Below the pieces are notes generated by a model. It saw nothing but the letters and a program-made list of their open reading frames with translations, ran no database searches and had not been told where the DNA came from. A program made the translations under genes and the position numbers. 64,000 nt of DNA from positions 35,283,212-35,347,211 of the forward strand of contig OX345636.1 in NCBI GenBank assembly GCA_947044365.1. Reading direction: 5' to 3'. The DNA is from Petrosia ficiformis. Taxonomy: Eukaryota > Porifera > Demospongiae > Haplosclerida > Petrosiidae. Shown here piece by piece: positions 1 through 12,000 of this stretch (its first letter is position 1; each line of letters starts with the position of its first letter).

Positions 1-255
1 CGGAAAAAAAAGCACCAAGCTCCTGCTACTGCTAAAACATTAACTGTTATTAACTGTTAGTTAAGTAATTTTATATAATATTATTGCTGATCATGTGACC
101 TGTGGCCAATCAGAGTGCAGATAATGCGTCACATGATTGAACATTAAATCACTTATTTTTGGGTGCAATAAGTTAGTTATTGCACACTTTGCTCACCTCT
201 ACTAACGAAGCAGCTCCAACAACAGTGGTAGTTTACCAGATCGTCAATAAATCAC

Positions 256-431
256 TTAGAACACACTTGACAGTGCATTGTGTGTTTCAATGCAGCACTT
301 GGGCAGTCAATAAAGGTCTCGTTTACATAACGCACTCGCCTTCGGCTCGTGCATTATGTAAACTCAACCTTTATTTACCTGCCCTCGTGCTACATTAAAA
401 CACGTAATCACGGTAAAGTGTGTTCTAACTA
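256..431. mobile_element. Foldback MITE
   Basis: Two arms of ~80 bp are imperfect inverted copies (TTAGAACACAC...CAATGCAGCACTTGGGCAG and, inverted, the same with AATGTAGCACGAGGGCAG). They meet around ACTCGCCTTCGGCTCGTG at ~337-353. It has no coding capacity. Confidence 0.65.
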
Positions 432-1230
432 TTACATAATTATTATATTCTTTGTTTTATTTGCATACACATTCAAGTAAATAAAGATGGAGAAATAGTT
501 ATTAAAAAAAAAATTACACAAAAAGCATATAAATATACATATATAATTTTATATAGGCAATTTTCGACCAATTAGCAAAAGGTGGCGCTCTAGCTCGGTA
601 ATGATATTCATGACTTTTTTTAGTTACAAGAAAGTATTACAGCTACATACAAGTTAACTATTCCTTTAAACAGATCTTGGGAAGAGATTCTTTCAGCTAA
701 AATTTCGCAGCTATCCAATACTTATAAACCAAATTACAAAGAGCTGGAAATCGAACTTTTAGGTACATTTTTCTCGAGCATGATGGATCATATACATCTG
801 AAACTAGATATAAATGCTTACCTTGGGTCAACTCGGATATACGGCACCTCATTAAAATTCATAGACACACCCCTCGATCCTAGGGTCTCTTATCGGTAGG
901 GTTTTAATCTGTGTCAAATTAAACTGTTGCCACGCCTACGTCCGGTTCCGTGTATCCGAGATGATCCCTTACCTTCAATAGGGCTACAAAGTTTTCAGGC
1001 CACTTTTCTATTAAATTTTGTGGATCAATGGTAAAGAACGTAGCAGCACTGCTACAGCTACAAGAAGCCATAGAAACGGAACGGAAGAGCTCGGTGGGAT
1101 CATATGACATCCTGTGCTTTTTTAATGACCCCACCCACTGAATAAAACATTCGATAAACATGTTCTGATGATAACCTAACAATGATAGGCCTACTGCCTC
1201 GCTGTGCTCGGTAACTAATAGCTTTAGCCA
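411..1230. other. No recognisable gene
   Basis: AT-rich sequence. A minus-strand open stretch at 1182-919 (87 codons, with FFTIDPQNLIEKWPENF) has no splice context or family I recognise. It may be a fragment of an exon or of a transposon. Confidence 0.3.
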
Positions 1231-1231
1231 C

Positions 1232-1650
1232 CTTTGCGTAAATGCGTAATTGCGTAATTTGCGTAAATGCGTAATTTGCGTAAATTGCGTAAAGGCGTAA
1301 ATGCGTAATTTGCGTAAATGTGTAATTTTCGTAAATGCGTAATTAGCGTAATTGCGTAAATGCGTAATTTGCGTAATTGTGTGAATACGTAATTTGCGTA
1401 AATGCGTAATTGCTTAATTTGCGTAAATGCGTAATTGCGTAAACACGTAATTGCTTAATTTGCGTAATTTGCATAAAAGCGTAAATACGTATTTGCTTAA
1501 TTTGTAATTTGTGTAAATGCGTAATTTGCATAATTGCGTAAATGCGTGAATACGTAATTTGCGTAAATGCGTAATTTGCGTAATTGCGTAAAATGTAATT
1601 GCGTAAATGCGTAATTTGCGTAATTGCGTAAATGTAATTGTAAATGTATG
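1232..1650. repeat. GCGTAA/GCGTAATTT minisatellite
   Basis: About 420 bp of degenerate short units built from TGCGTAAA and TGCGTAATT, alternating irregularly. The minus-strand open frame across it (YAITQITHLR-like) is a by-product of the repeat. Confidence 0.85.
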
Positions 1651-1934
1651 CTGTAAAATTCACCCGCAACGTTGACGTGCGCGCGTTGACGTGACGTAAT
1701 AAAAGGAGGCGTTAAAAGAAATGGACTATACAGATTTAGGCAAGAAGGGAGAAGATTGAAATATCGAGGCCATACGTTGTATTAGAACAGAGCTGACAGT
1801 CCAACCCCCTTGGTTAAGCATGGCAAACAGAACAAACATTCCAATAATCAAATATTTGTGGTGGAAAACGTGTAAAGTAATGAAATCATGAATAACAGGA
1901 AATACTGTTGATTATTGAAACCCGTATCTGCTAG

Positions 1935-2190
1935 AATGCCACCTTAATTGCGCTTTAAACGGCAATTATTGGCGTAACAGGAAATAGTAATTTATGATCA
2001 TGAGTGGGTATTACAAGAGTTTACTACCAGTAGCTGCTACCAGATACCTTTCCAAACTAAGAGTATTGGGTTTGGAAGAGACAGATGATCCGTATTGGAG
2101 TAAAAATTACAACAAATTCATTCGTTTTTGCCCCCCTCCCCCCAGTAGGCGTGGCATTTCCTGTTACCCCAATAATGCGCAATTAACATT
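1935..2190. mobile_element. Short TIR element
   Basis: GAATGCCACCTTAATTGCGC ... ATTATTGGCGTAACAGGAAAT at the left is matched, inverted, by ATTTCCTGTTACCCCAATAATGCGC ... ATTC at the right (~2157-2190). A non-autonomous element is likely; no clear target duplication was identified. Confidence 0.5.
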
Positions 2191-2199
2191 CTTTTATAA

Positions 2200-4540
2200 T
2201 TATAATTATAATTATATCATGTATAAACAGTTAAATGATAATTATTAGAGAATACCAGCAGAAAAATAGTAGCTAAAACTTTCACTTACCCTCCTCTGCA
2301 TGTGCTGTTTGAGCTTGCACTACATGGTCTTACATGCTGCAGAGTGATCTCTGCCTTGCGTAGTACTAGTCTTAATCTTCGCTGTTTCAATCTTTTGTGC
2401 TCTATGCCTTCTCTGTATTTCTGCTTGAGCAGTAGTAGTCTTCTTAATTTTTGCTGTTTCTATCCTTTGTTCTCTATGCCTTTCAATTGTTACTATGTCA
2501 TATTGCAAACAGGTTGCTGATATTTCAAAACAGTGCATTGTAATTGTATTTCTCCAGAGGTTTTAAATTGACAAGAAGCCCATGAGTTCAGGTTAGTGCT
2601 GCATATAGTATGGCTGTATTAAGTCTTTCTTTATAACCAACTGCAAGGAGGCTAGTTGGAATCCACCATTTCCTATTTCATGCTTTGGAAATAAAATATA
2701 GTCATTGGTTATGAAGGTCAGCTAATATAGTTGCATTTCATGTATAATATCAATTATGAAATCAGTTTAATTATAGAACAACCATCAATTATTACTGTGT
2801 AAAGTAAGACAAACTTTGATTTATGTTAATTATGCATAATTATATCATTGTAACCCAGTTTCAAAATGTATTATTTAATCATAAGCGAGTATGCATTGAT
2901 GAGCAGTTCCCTTGTGACAGTAACTCTAATCAATTTCTGCCACAGTTTTTGTTGAGTTATAACACTGATAATGATTTAAGTATCTTAAACACCTTCATTT
3001 CATTATTGAACAATTGATTGACACAGATGAGGAACTACTGACCAAACGTGAAGATGCTAATGAAAGTAGCTACATTTGTATCTATAAATATTACACTTGG
3101 TACCGGTACTATAATTATATTATTAATTAGTATTACATTCACAAGGGACAAACAGGCCCTCAGTACCAGCCTCTTCCTCATCATCATGCAATTTCGTCTG
3201 ATATTCTGCTGACAATAATTTGTGGTAAGGTACATGTATTGTCTTTATAGGTACAGTAACATTATAATTTCAAACCAAAATGCATATGTATAAAGTTGAA
3301 GAAGATCCAGAGAAAAATGGACTACTTGTTCCACACTTTATTAACAAATTCGATCCTGTTGATGAAGAGGAAGAATTGTAAAGTGTACCGTGGGGGAAAG
3401 AGAATTATATACAGCAATACCCTAAACTACACAGACCATCAGATAAGTTAGTTCAACTTGATGTTTAATACCACACATGCATGTACATGTATAAACTGAA
3501 ATCACAGAGTGAAATTTTAAGCAGGCAGTGCATATGCGATTCCATCAGTATGTTTGATTTAGGATTACTACAATAATATATGACCTGATATTGAAATGTA
3601 TCATTAAATTTTATATTTCACTATTAGCCTACAATTAGATTGTTGTATTCAGGAGAATGCACAAGTTGCTATAGTAATCCTGAGAGATCCAAGATCATTA
3701 AAAACCTGGCAGTGCATCTGGATATGTGGCCAATACAACGTCTGTATTCAGTTATAGGACCTATGCAAACATGAATAATAAATAATGCAGGTAGTTTCCT
3801 GTGTAAAAATATGTGCACAGCAATTATGTAAGATTATATTTACATCTGATTAATTCAGTTAGTATCTAAAAGTGGGGAGATACATTGCTTGACTGTATAT
3901 AATAGCTATGGTTGACTTACTTCTGGTATTATGATGAACTTTGTATGGTTATTGAGCAAAGTGACAGCTGTTTTATAGACATATGATTGCATCTCTTGCA
4001 AGTAGTACACAATTTCATCAACCTGTAAATAAGAGTTAATATTTTCATAGGGATCTGACTCATCTGAGAGATATTTACCAGTCTAGCTCATGCATGCGCA
4101 GTATACTATAACATCATCATAATATTATAATAATATCACATATGGCTCTATATATTATATATATATTATATATATATATATATATCCCCGACCAAAGGGC
4201 AGTTATACAACCGCAGGGAAGTTATATAACCACATCAAAGTGCGTTCACGAGTACAGCAGGGATATATGCCATATATCATCCCTGGTATGACGTCATGCA
4301 CATGCGCAGTCGATCTAGTCACCAAAAGTCTACAGAGAATGAAGGCTATGTCGACAAGTTAACACACAAAAGCTCTCTTTGTCTCTTAAAAAAAGAATCA
4401 ATATATGGGTGTTTCTCCCAGGAACTATTTGCCCCATATCGCTGAAAGTGTAAAGTGTGTTAGCCTGTTACTCGTGTCCATTGTCCTGTTCTTTGATGTT
4501 TCTGTTAGCTATAGAATATATTATATGTACCATGGCTTCG
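2200..4540. other. No gene recognised; possible coding scrap near 3300
   Basis: AT-rich and mostly featureless. At 3282-3378 a plus-strand open stretch (MYKVEEDPEKNGLLVP, then FDPVDEEEEL and a stop) has a codon pattern unlike its surroundings, and ~100 bp earlier on the minus strand there is an acidic stretch (DDEEEAGTEGLFVPCE). Neither has clear splice sites. A TA microsatellite lies at 4140-4180. Confidence 0.3.
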
Positions 4541-4552
4541 AGGGATATATGG

Positions 4553-4632
4553 CGAATATAAGACCCGAGCACCGAGATATTGGCACGAGGCGAAGCCGAG
4601 GGCCAATATCGAGGTGCGAGGGTCTTATATAT
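4553..4632. mobile_element. Foldback element, ATATAAGACC family
   Basis: Inverted arms ATATAAGACCCGAGCACCGA and TCGAGGTGCGAGGGTCTTAT surround a GGCACGAGGCGAAGCCGAGGG loop. A longer member with the same arm sequence is at 35404-35529. Confidence 0.6.
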
Positions 4633-5099
4633 ATATTCAGTAAGTTAATTTATGTAGAAAATTCAGTTAGTATCCTCAGATGTGATACAAGTTCAGGCAT
4701 CCTTAGAGATAACTATGACAGTCAGATCTATGTATATACAAGAATAATAATAACATTTTCAAAAAATGTAGGGATATCAAAACCGAAAAAGCACAGGAAC
4801 AAGATTGGGATTGTACCTTAGCAGCAAAATTAAAATAACAACTTCCATATAACCGTACATAAGTATAGCTATTGAATACATAACTGATTTGGTAACAAGA
4901 ATTAAGAATATTGTGCAACAGGTAAGCGAACTGGCTTCAACTGGCTGGTCAGTACTATGTTGCAAACCAGCCCCTCTTACATGATTCCAAGTAATTAACG
5001 CACAACGATGGGTGTTATCATTATTTACCACAAATATGTAGTGCTACATCATGTTGAAAATAATGCAAAAGAAAATATTGTTCAAATTATTTATTTTAA

Positions 5100-8000
5100 T
5101 TAAGGAAAAAGAGGCACATCACATCCTATGCAAAGGTACCCAGCCCAGTCATACCAGTGTTCATAGCCTTCTTCACGAATCTTCTTTTTGGCTTCTTGGA
5201 GTGCTATAGATGGATGCATTCCTACATTGCAAGCAAAGAAGTAAAAATGAAGAGCTAATTTTCTACTAGCTTCATCTGAGACAGGCCAAAGAGTAGCTAA
5301 GACAGTTTGTGCTCCTGCTATACGGAATCCCTGAGCTAAGCTGCTCAGAGCCTCTCCACGACCCATGAAGCCATAAGAAGATCGGCAAGTCGAGAGATAT
5401 ACCAAACGAGTACCTGTAAGAGTCATTCCACATGCAGCTAGTGCAGTTAGCTCCCCAGTGCCTGCTGTATCACATATGGCATCAAATTTCCCAAGGCGAT
5501 AGGTATTGGCCCCTGCCAGAAGCAGACCCGACTTTGTATCGGACCAGAAATTGTGGTACTGGTAATGAAAATCTGGATTTGAAAAACCATGAGTTGCAAA
5601 GTGTAGGATTCGTGGAGACTGCATTTTGATAGCGCTTAGCAAGGTAGCATCATCTCCAACAGCTAACTGAATGTGAAGTTTACCGCTGTGTGCAGACGAC
5701 AATAAATATTCAATGTCATTCGCTTCACTTTCAGAACCTGGGAGAGGGGAAGCAGTAGTTTCAGGAGTTGGCTTTGAGAAGAAGGAAGTTAGTGTAGAGC
5801 TTAACTGACTCCAGATACTTTCTGTTTCTAAGGGCTTCTCAAGGTCAAAATTCGGATTAGCAAATATGATGCAATCATTACTTGTCTCCAAATGTTTAGT
5901 GATCTCAGGACAAAGAGAAGCATATGTAGAATCTCTAAGAAGTTCTCTTGCTGATGACATATAGGTAATGGCACATTTCTGTCCTAGTCTTTCACCATCT
6001 TTAAAAGGAAGGATTTCCAGTGGAAACTTGGCTAAGAGCTGATCTGGACAGAATAGAATACGTTTCACATAAGTGCCAGCTACAAGGGTTTGGACTTCAG
6101 TTGGAAGCACAAGTTCAAGTAGAGCACTTGCTTTTTCATCTGCTATATCCTGAAGATGTTGCCACGATTTTCCCGCACGTTTAGCAGCTACAGCTTTCAT
6201 ACCCGTATTGTGGCATTCTAGTGCTAGATCTTGAATCTTTTTGAAGTCAATAACTTTCACTATTAGAGAACCATCAGCTCTAATTGCAATTAGTACTCCA
6301 CTGACACCAAGACTTTTTGGTGGAATTGGCACTGGATAACACATTGTGTCATATAAGGGTGTCATACAGTATTGCAAAAGTATCTGGTCAGGTTTAAGCT
6401 GCTTTTGAATTAGCTCACATGACTGAGCTGAGAGGGCAGTAAGTACTTTTGGACCCCATTCTTGTAAAATCTTTTCCACTTCCTTCTGGTGATTGTCAGC
6501 AAGATTAGCTAGCAAAGTACCCTTACCAGCCATTCCCTGACCATCTATCTTAAGTTGCTCTATCATGGTAAAAACGCTCATGATACTTTTTCCAATACCA
6601 AATTTGCAAAGCAAAGCATAGAGCTCAGTAGAAAGGCATTTCCATCTGATGAAAATATCGGCAACCATAGTATCAGTAATACCAGCTAAGTAAATTCCAT
6701 TGGTGAACATCATCATCTGAGCATGGAAAAAATTTTCAGCAGCAGTATCTAAGGACAGAAGCTTATTTTCTAAAAGCTCAGCGATTACATTGAAGTACAA
6801 AGATTCACATAGAATTAGAACATCTTTGGCAGCTTTTATTTCACCAAGATGTATTAAACCACCTGCGTTTATGAAAAAAAGATGTTATATAATATAAGAT
6901 GCAAATAATACAATATACGCTGTTTACCTGTTGCTAACACGAGTGAATCCATGTCTCTGAAGTGCAGACTCTCTCCAGAAATTTTCACATCTAGAATTTT
7001 TTTCTTTTCTTTGGCAACATCATTCTTAACTATTTGGATGTCTTCTTTAGTTAATACTTTAGAAGATTCCAGCGGGTCATCGTTTGACAATGAAAGCAAA
7101 ATGGCTGCATTTTCCAAAACCGCTTTTGTGCTACTCTTAACTGTAGTATAATCTGTAGAAGACAAAGGATATTGTTCCAGAAGGTACTCCAATTTTTTGG
7201 AAAGGTTTTGTATTTCAACCCTTTCCTGTTCCCCTCTTCGTTTAGCATGGCCACTTTCCATACAAAATGAATTAAGTAGTAGCTGAAGAGCTTGAATATG
7301 AATTCGAAGAAATTGCTGGCCAGGAAAGATGGACTCCTGGTAAAAATGCAAACAAGCTTTTGTTAGAATCTCTATTAAGCTACGATTAGAAATTAGCCTG
7401 CTAAGTGTAGAAACGCATGTAAGGATTGCCAAAGTGAGAAGGCCAATAACAGGTTGAATCACTGGGTACAGAGCAGGATCTACATCCATTTTCAGCCAAG
7501 TAGTAAACTCTTTAGATTTGAGACCAAGAGATTCAATTGCTGTCATTGGTGCCGAATGACTGCGGGGATCTGCAATTAAGACCTGCTCAAGAACAGTTGT
7601 CCACTCATGCACACAGAACCCAAGGTTATGTCCAAACTGCTTCAAAATACAACCAAGCTCTCTTATAATTTCCGAGACATGAATCTTGAGAAACTCAACT
7701 GATAAACCACCAGGACTAGAGTGTTGAAACTGGATGTTAGACAAAATTTTAACACATGTCTGTGACACAGGAAAGATTCCTTGAGGATTATCTCCTAACT
7801 TTTCAACATCTGATTTTAGCTGAGCAGTTGTTGCTACTAGCCACTGTGTGATGCAATCTTTACATATACGGTCACTTCCGCGAAGCTTGTAACCCAGTTC
7901 GGCTTCTGGCAAAGCCTCATTATATTTTCCAAGTAAATTTAAAGCTGTAGCCTTCCTTAGGTAACCCCGAGCAAACTTTGGTGAAAGTGAGATACATTGA

Positions 8001-8182
8001 ATTGCATCAGCCAATCCTTTCTGGTAATTACCCAGCTTGATGTAGGCAGCACTTCTGTTACTGAAGGCCACATGGCTGATTGGCTGAAGTTTGAGAGCTT
8101 CTGTGTAGCAGTCAACTGCTTCATCATATTTATTTTCTGTAAAGAACTGGTTTCCCTTTGCTTTCAATTCATCGTGAGACAT
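5100..8182 (-). CDS. TPR-CHAT caspase-like protease, two exons, 1005 aa
   Basis: Exons join 8182..6928 and 6862..5100. The 65-bp intron has a GTAAAC donor and a CGCAG acceptor and splits a Gly codon, so the frame runs through. The predicted protein is 1005 aa. Residues ~3-104 form three TPR repeats of the STI1/SGT type (motifs KAKGNQFF, AFSNRSAAYIKLG, RGYLRKATAL). A long helical middle follows. The C-terminal ~200 residues are a CHAT domain with both catalytic motifs: HFATHG (His843) and LVYLSTCRSS (Cys911), plus the family's LAQGFRIAGAQ and ATLWPVSDEA segments. CHAT domains are clan CD cysteine peptidases related to caspases and separase, so it is probably an active cytosolic protease or effector with TPRs for partner binding; the substrate is unknown. 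The start is ATG 8182, directly after a TTTTACAG acceptor, so a 5'UTR intron is likely. AATAAA lies at 5095-5090, just past the stop. Human TTC28 has a similar domain combination. The call is sure for the domains and moderate for activity. Confidence 0.88.
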
Positions 8183-8266
8183 CTGTAAAAAAAACATTGT
8201 GTATTTAATTGTAGAAAGTCTAAACATTTCGAAATACTTGAACAAATTTACATAACAACTATATAC

Positions 8267-8322
<56 letters not shown>

Positions 8323-9075
8323 GACTAACACTACTAGCTAAAGATATTTCTAATTAATATACTAGCACAAATTATAGAGACCAACCTTTCCATTTAGCAA
8401 CTATCACACTTTAAGGGGTGGGACTACCATATATAGAGAATGTAGAGTTTTGATAAGAGCATTAACTGATAGCTACCTTTAAGAAAGCCCACAATATAAT
8501 TACACTGTGGATACTCAAAGTACCTTATCAGTTCATATACTGTTACTAGATTTTCAAACTTTTCAGGTTGAAACTAGCTAGCTAGTAAGCTACATGCAAG
8601 ATCCATATTTACTGAATGTAGTAGAAACGTATAATGTCTGTTAGCGTCATGGACAAACTGTAATTTTTACAAATTTATCAACCGTCCTTGGTTGAAACAT
8701 TCTTTGCTTAAAGCTATGGATTTATGCTGACCTCTGGTGAACAGCAGGCTCCAAGACTACATAACTATAAGCTTGTTGCATGAATGTATTATATAGCCAT
8801 GTAACCATGGATACTGTAGTGCTAAACTATTCGTGATGCAACAAACATAACATACACATTTATACTAAGCATGCATGTAGCAGAATTATGAGAAATGTGA
8901 ATTATGCTATAAAGAATACACTACTTATTGATACATCACAGTTATTAAACTATAGTCAATGCTTCAGTGTTATGCTCAGCCCGAGGAATTTCTTCATAAT
9001 TGGAAATCTTTTGCATAAATTATAATAACTACTTAATAACTAGATTAGTAACTAATTGATTCGTGGTTTGAAGCA
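8183..9075. promoter_or_regulatory. Divergent intergenic region with TA microsatellite
   Basis: About 890 bp separate the start of the minus-strand TPR-CHAT gene from the start of the plus-strand SDR gene, so both promoters probably lie here. The visible content is a TG/TA microsatellite at ~8270-8320 and otherwise AT-rich unique sequence. I see no clear TATA box or initiator for either gene. Confidence 0.4.
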
Positions 9076-12000
9076 ATGGCTGTTGTTGAAAAGCCTAGAG
9101 TGTTGATCACTGGAGGTAAGCCAAAGACGTGAGTGTTATACAGTAGTACTAGTTTGTGTATACACAAAACGAGTTGCAAATTATTATGTATGTATTTATG
9201 ATATTGTTAATTTACAAAAAGTATGGTAGTATTTTGATTATTAGATAAGAGGTACTATACAAAGTATCGTAGTAGCCTGCCATTGTAATTAAAGACAGGG
9301 ACTGGATAATGTTTGCAGCTCAAATCTCCCTATCAAAATTATCATATCTCTAGCACCAGCTATGGAAGACTCGTCAATGATTGGCTTGTCCCCCTTCAAT
9401 TCTACTGAATTGTACTCATTCTTACACATACATGTAAGTGTGCCCAAAAAGACCTACAGATTACCAGCATGATCATCTATTCCTCAGAAATCAATTTTAT
9501 GATGGATACACTATTTTAGCTTTCATATTTATAATCATAGCTCCAATTGAATGCTTATTATTTAATTACCTTGTACTTCAGAAGTTTTAATATTGAATTT
9601 AGAAGTTAACAGTCCATTAATTCCTCTACCATGCATCATTATACATAGTTGTAAATGTCTAAATAATTATAATTATAGTAGTAGTAATGCAGAGTAGTAA
9701 CATATGGAGGGCTGACCATTTATTTACTCTAGTATGAATAACTAATTATACAGTGGATCTAGTATGAGTAACTATACAGTGGGTCTGGTATGAGTAACTA
9801 TACAGTGGGTCTAGTATAAGTAACTACACTGTGGGTCTAGTATAAGTAACTATACAGTGGGTCTAGTATAAGTAACTATACAGTGGGTCTAGTATAAGTA
9901 ACTATACATTGGGTCTAGTATAAGTAACTATACAGTGGGTCTAGTATAAGTAACTATACAGTGGGTCTAGTATGAGTAACTATACAGTGGGTCTAGTATA
10001 AGTAACTATACAGTGGGTCTAGTATGAGTAACTATACAGTGGGTCTAGTATAAGTAACTATACAGTGGGTCTAGTATAAGTAACTATACAGTGGGTCTAG
10101 TATAAGTAACTATACAGTGGGTCTAGTATGAGTAACTATACAGTGGGTCTAGTATGAGTAACTATACAGTGGGTCTAGTAACTATACAGTGGGTCTAGTA
10201 TAAGTAACTATACAGTGGGTCTAGTATAAGTAACTATACAGTGGGTCTAGTATAAGTAACTATACAGTGGGTCTAGTATGAGTAACTATACAGTGGGTCT
10301 AGTATAAGTAACTATACAGTGGGTCTAGTATAAGTAACTATACAGTGGGTCTAGTATGAGTAACTATACAGTGGGTCTAGTATAAGTAACTATACAGTGG
10401 GTCTAGTACATTGTGTATAAGTAACTATACAGTGGGTCTAGTATAAGTAACTATACAGTGGGTCTAGTATGAGTAACTATACAGTGGGTCTAGTATAAGT
10501 AACTATACAGTGGGTCTAGTACATTGTGTATAAGTAACTATACAGTGGGTCTAGTATGAGTAACTATACAGTGGGTCTAGTATGAGTAACTATACAGTGG
10601 GTCTAGTATAAGTAACTATACAGTGGGTCTAGTATGAGTAACTATACAGTGGGTCTAGTATAAGTAACTATACAGTGGGTCTAGTATAAGTAACTATACA
10701 TTGGGTCTAGTATAAGTAACTATACAGTGGGTCTAGTATGAGTAACTATACAGTGGGTCTAGTATAAGTAACTATACAGTGGGTCTAGTATGAGTAACTA
10801 TACAGTGGGTCTAGTATAAGTAACTATACAGTGGGTCTAGTATGAGTAACTATACAGTGGGTCTAGTATAAGAAGTAACTATACAGTGGGTCTAGTATAA
10901 GTAACTATACAGTGGGTCTAGTATGAGTAACTATACAGTGGGTCTAGTATAAGTAACTATACAGTGGGTCTAGTATAAGTAACTATACAGTGGGTCTAGT
11001 ATGAGTAACTATACAGTGGGTCTAGTATGAGTAACTATACAGTGGGTCTAGTATAAGTAACTATACAGTGGGTCTAGTATGAGTAACTATACAGTGTTGA
11101 CTGTTTATAAGGAAAGGTTGTTTATTGATAATTACACTCATTGAGTATTTCATAGTTTACAGTGCCAGATATAACAAAGTGAAAAGTGATTATGTACAAC
11201 AACATAATGACCACTTAATAATCAGATAACACAATGATTATAATAGTGATGTGCGATACGTATCGATATATCGAAATATCGATATTTTCGTTCAATATCG
11301 TGATACAATATTAGCTTTTGGGTGTATCGATACACTGGAATGGACAGTTTAGTAAACATGGTTTTTCTAATTTGTGTAATTTGATACCTAAAAGTAATTA
11401 TAAAAAAGCTAGTGTGCATAACTTTCATTGATTTCTTTTACCATTTCTTGACAAATACATCCAAATAGGACATTTATTTACTTTTTATAAGTGTTTCAAT
11501 AATATTTCAAATATCGTGATACTGTATCGTATCGTGATATTTTTGGCAGCGATACGCAATACTATTATTTAGTGGTATCGCACATCCCTAGATTATAATG
11601 TGCTAATGATTAACACTGTAATTATTGAATACTTTAAATATTTGTACATGTGAGTATAGTACTACTCTGTTATGTTAACATAAAGTGTCCATATGTGGGC
11701 AAAATAATTGTGTAAGACATAATTATGCATTCCACATTGTTGAACATGATTTTCAAGGTCATGAAGTTTGGCATTTCAGTGGTGCATTTAATTTAATTCT
11801 TCATCTCAATTTAATAAGAAATTTGTAATTAATTTTCATTATTAATTTTTTTTAAACAGGTGTTGGTTTTATTGGTCGAAATTTGGTTCATTTTTTAGTG
11901 GAAAATTCTCTTGCTTCAAAGATACGAGTTGTAGATAAAATGCCACCTACAACTGGTTGGCTTAATGAAGTACATAAGGTATTGACCCAGATGTCATTTA

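Noticed and set aside
1343..1669. 108-codon minus-strand ORF with Tyr/Ile/Thr repeats
   Set aside because: Translation of the GCGTAA minisatellite.
9731..11096. CRISPR array
   Set aside because: Units are contiguous with no unique spacers, in an intron of a eukaryotic gene.
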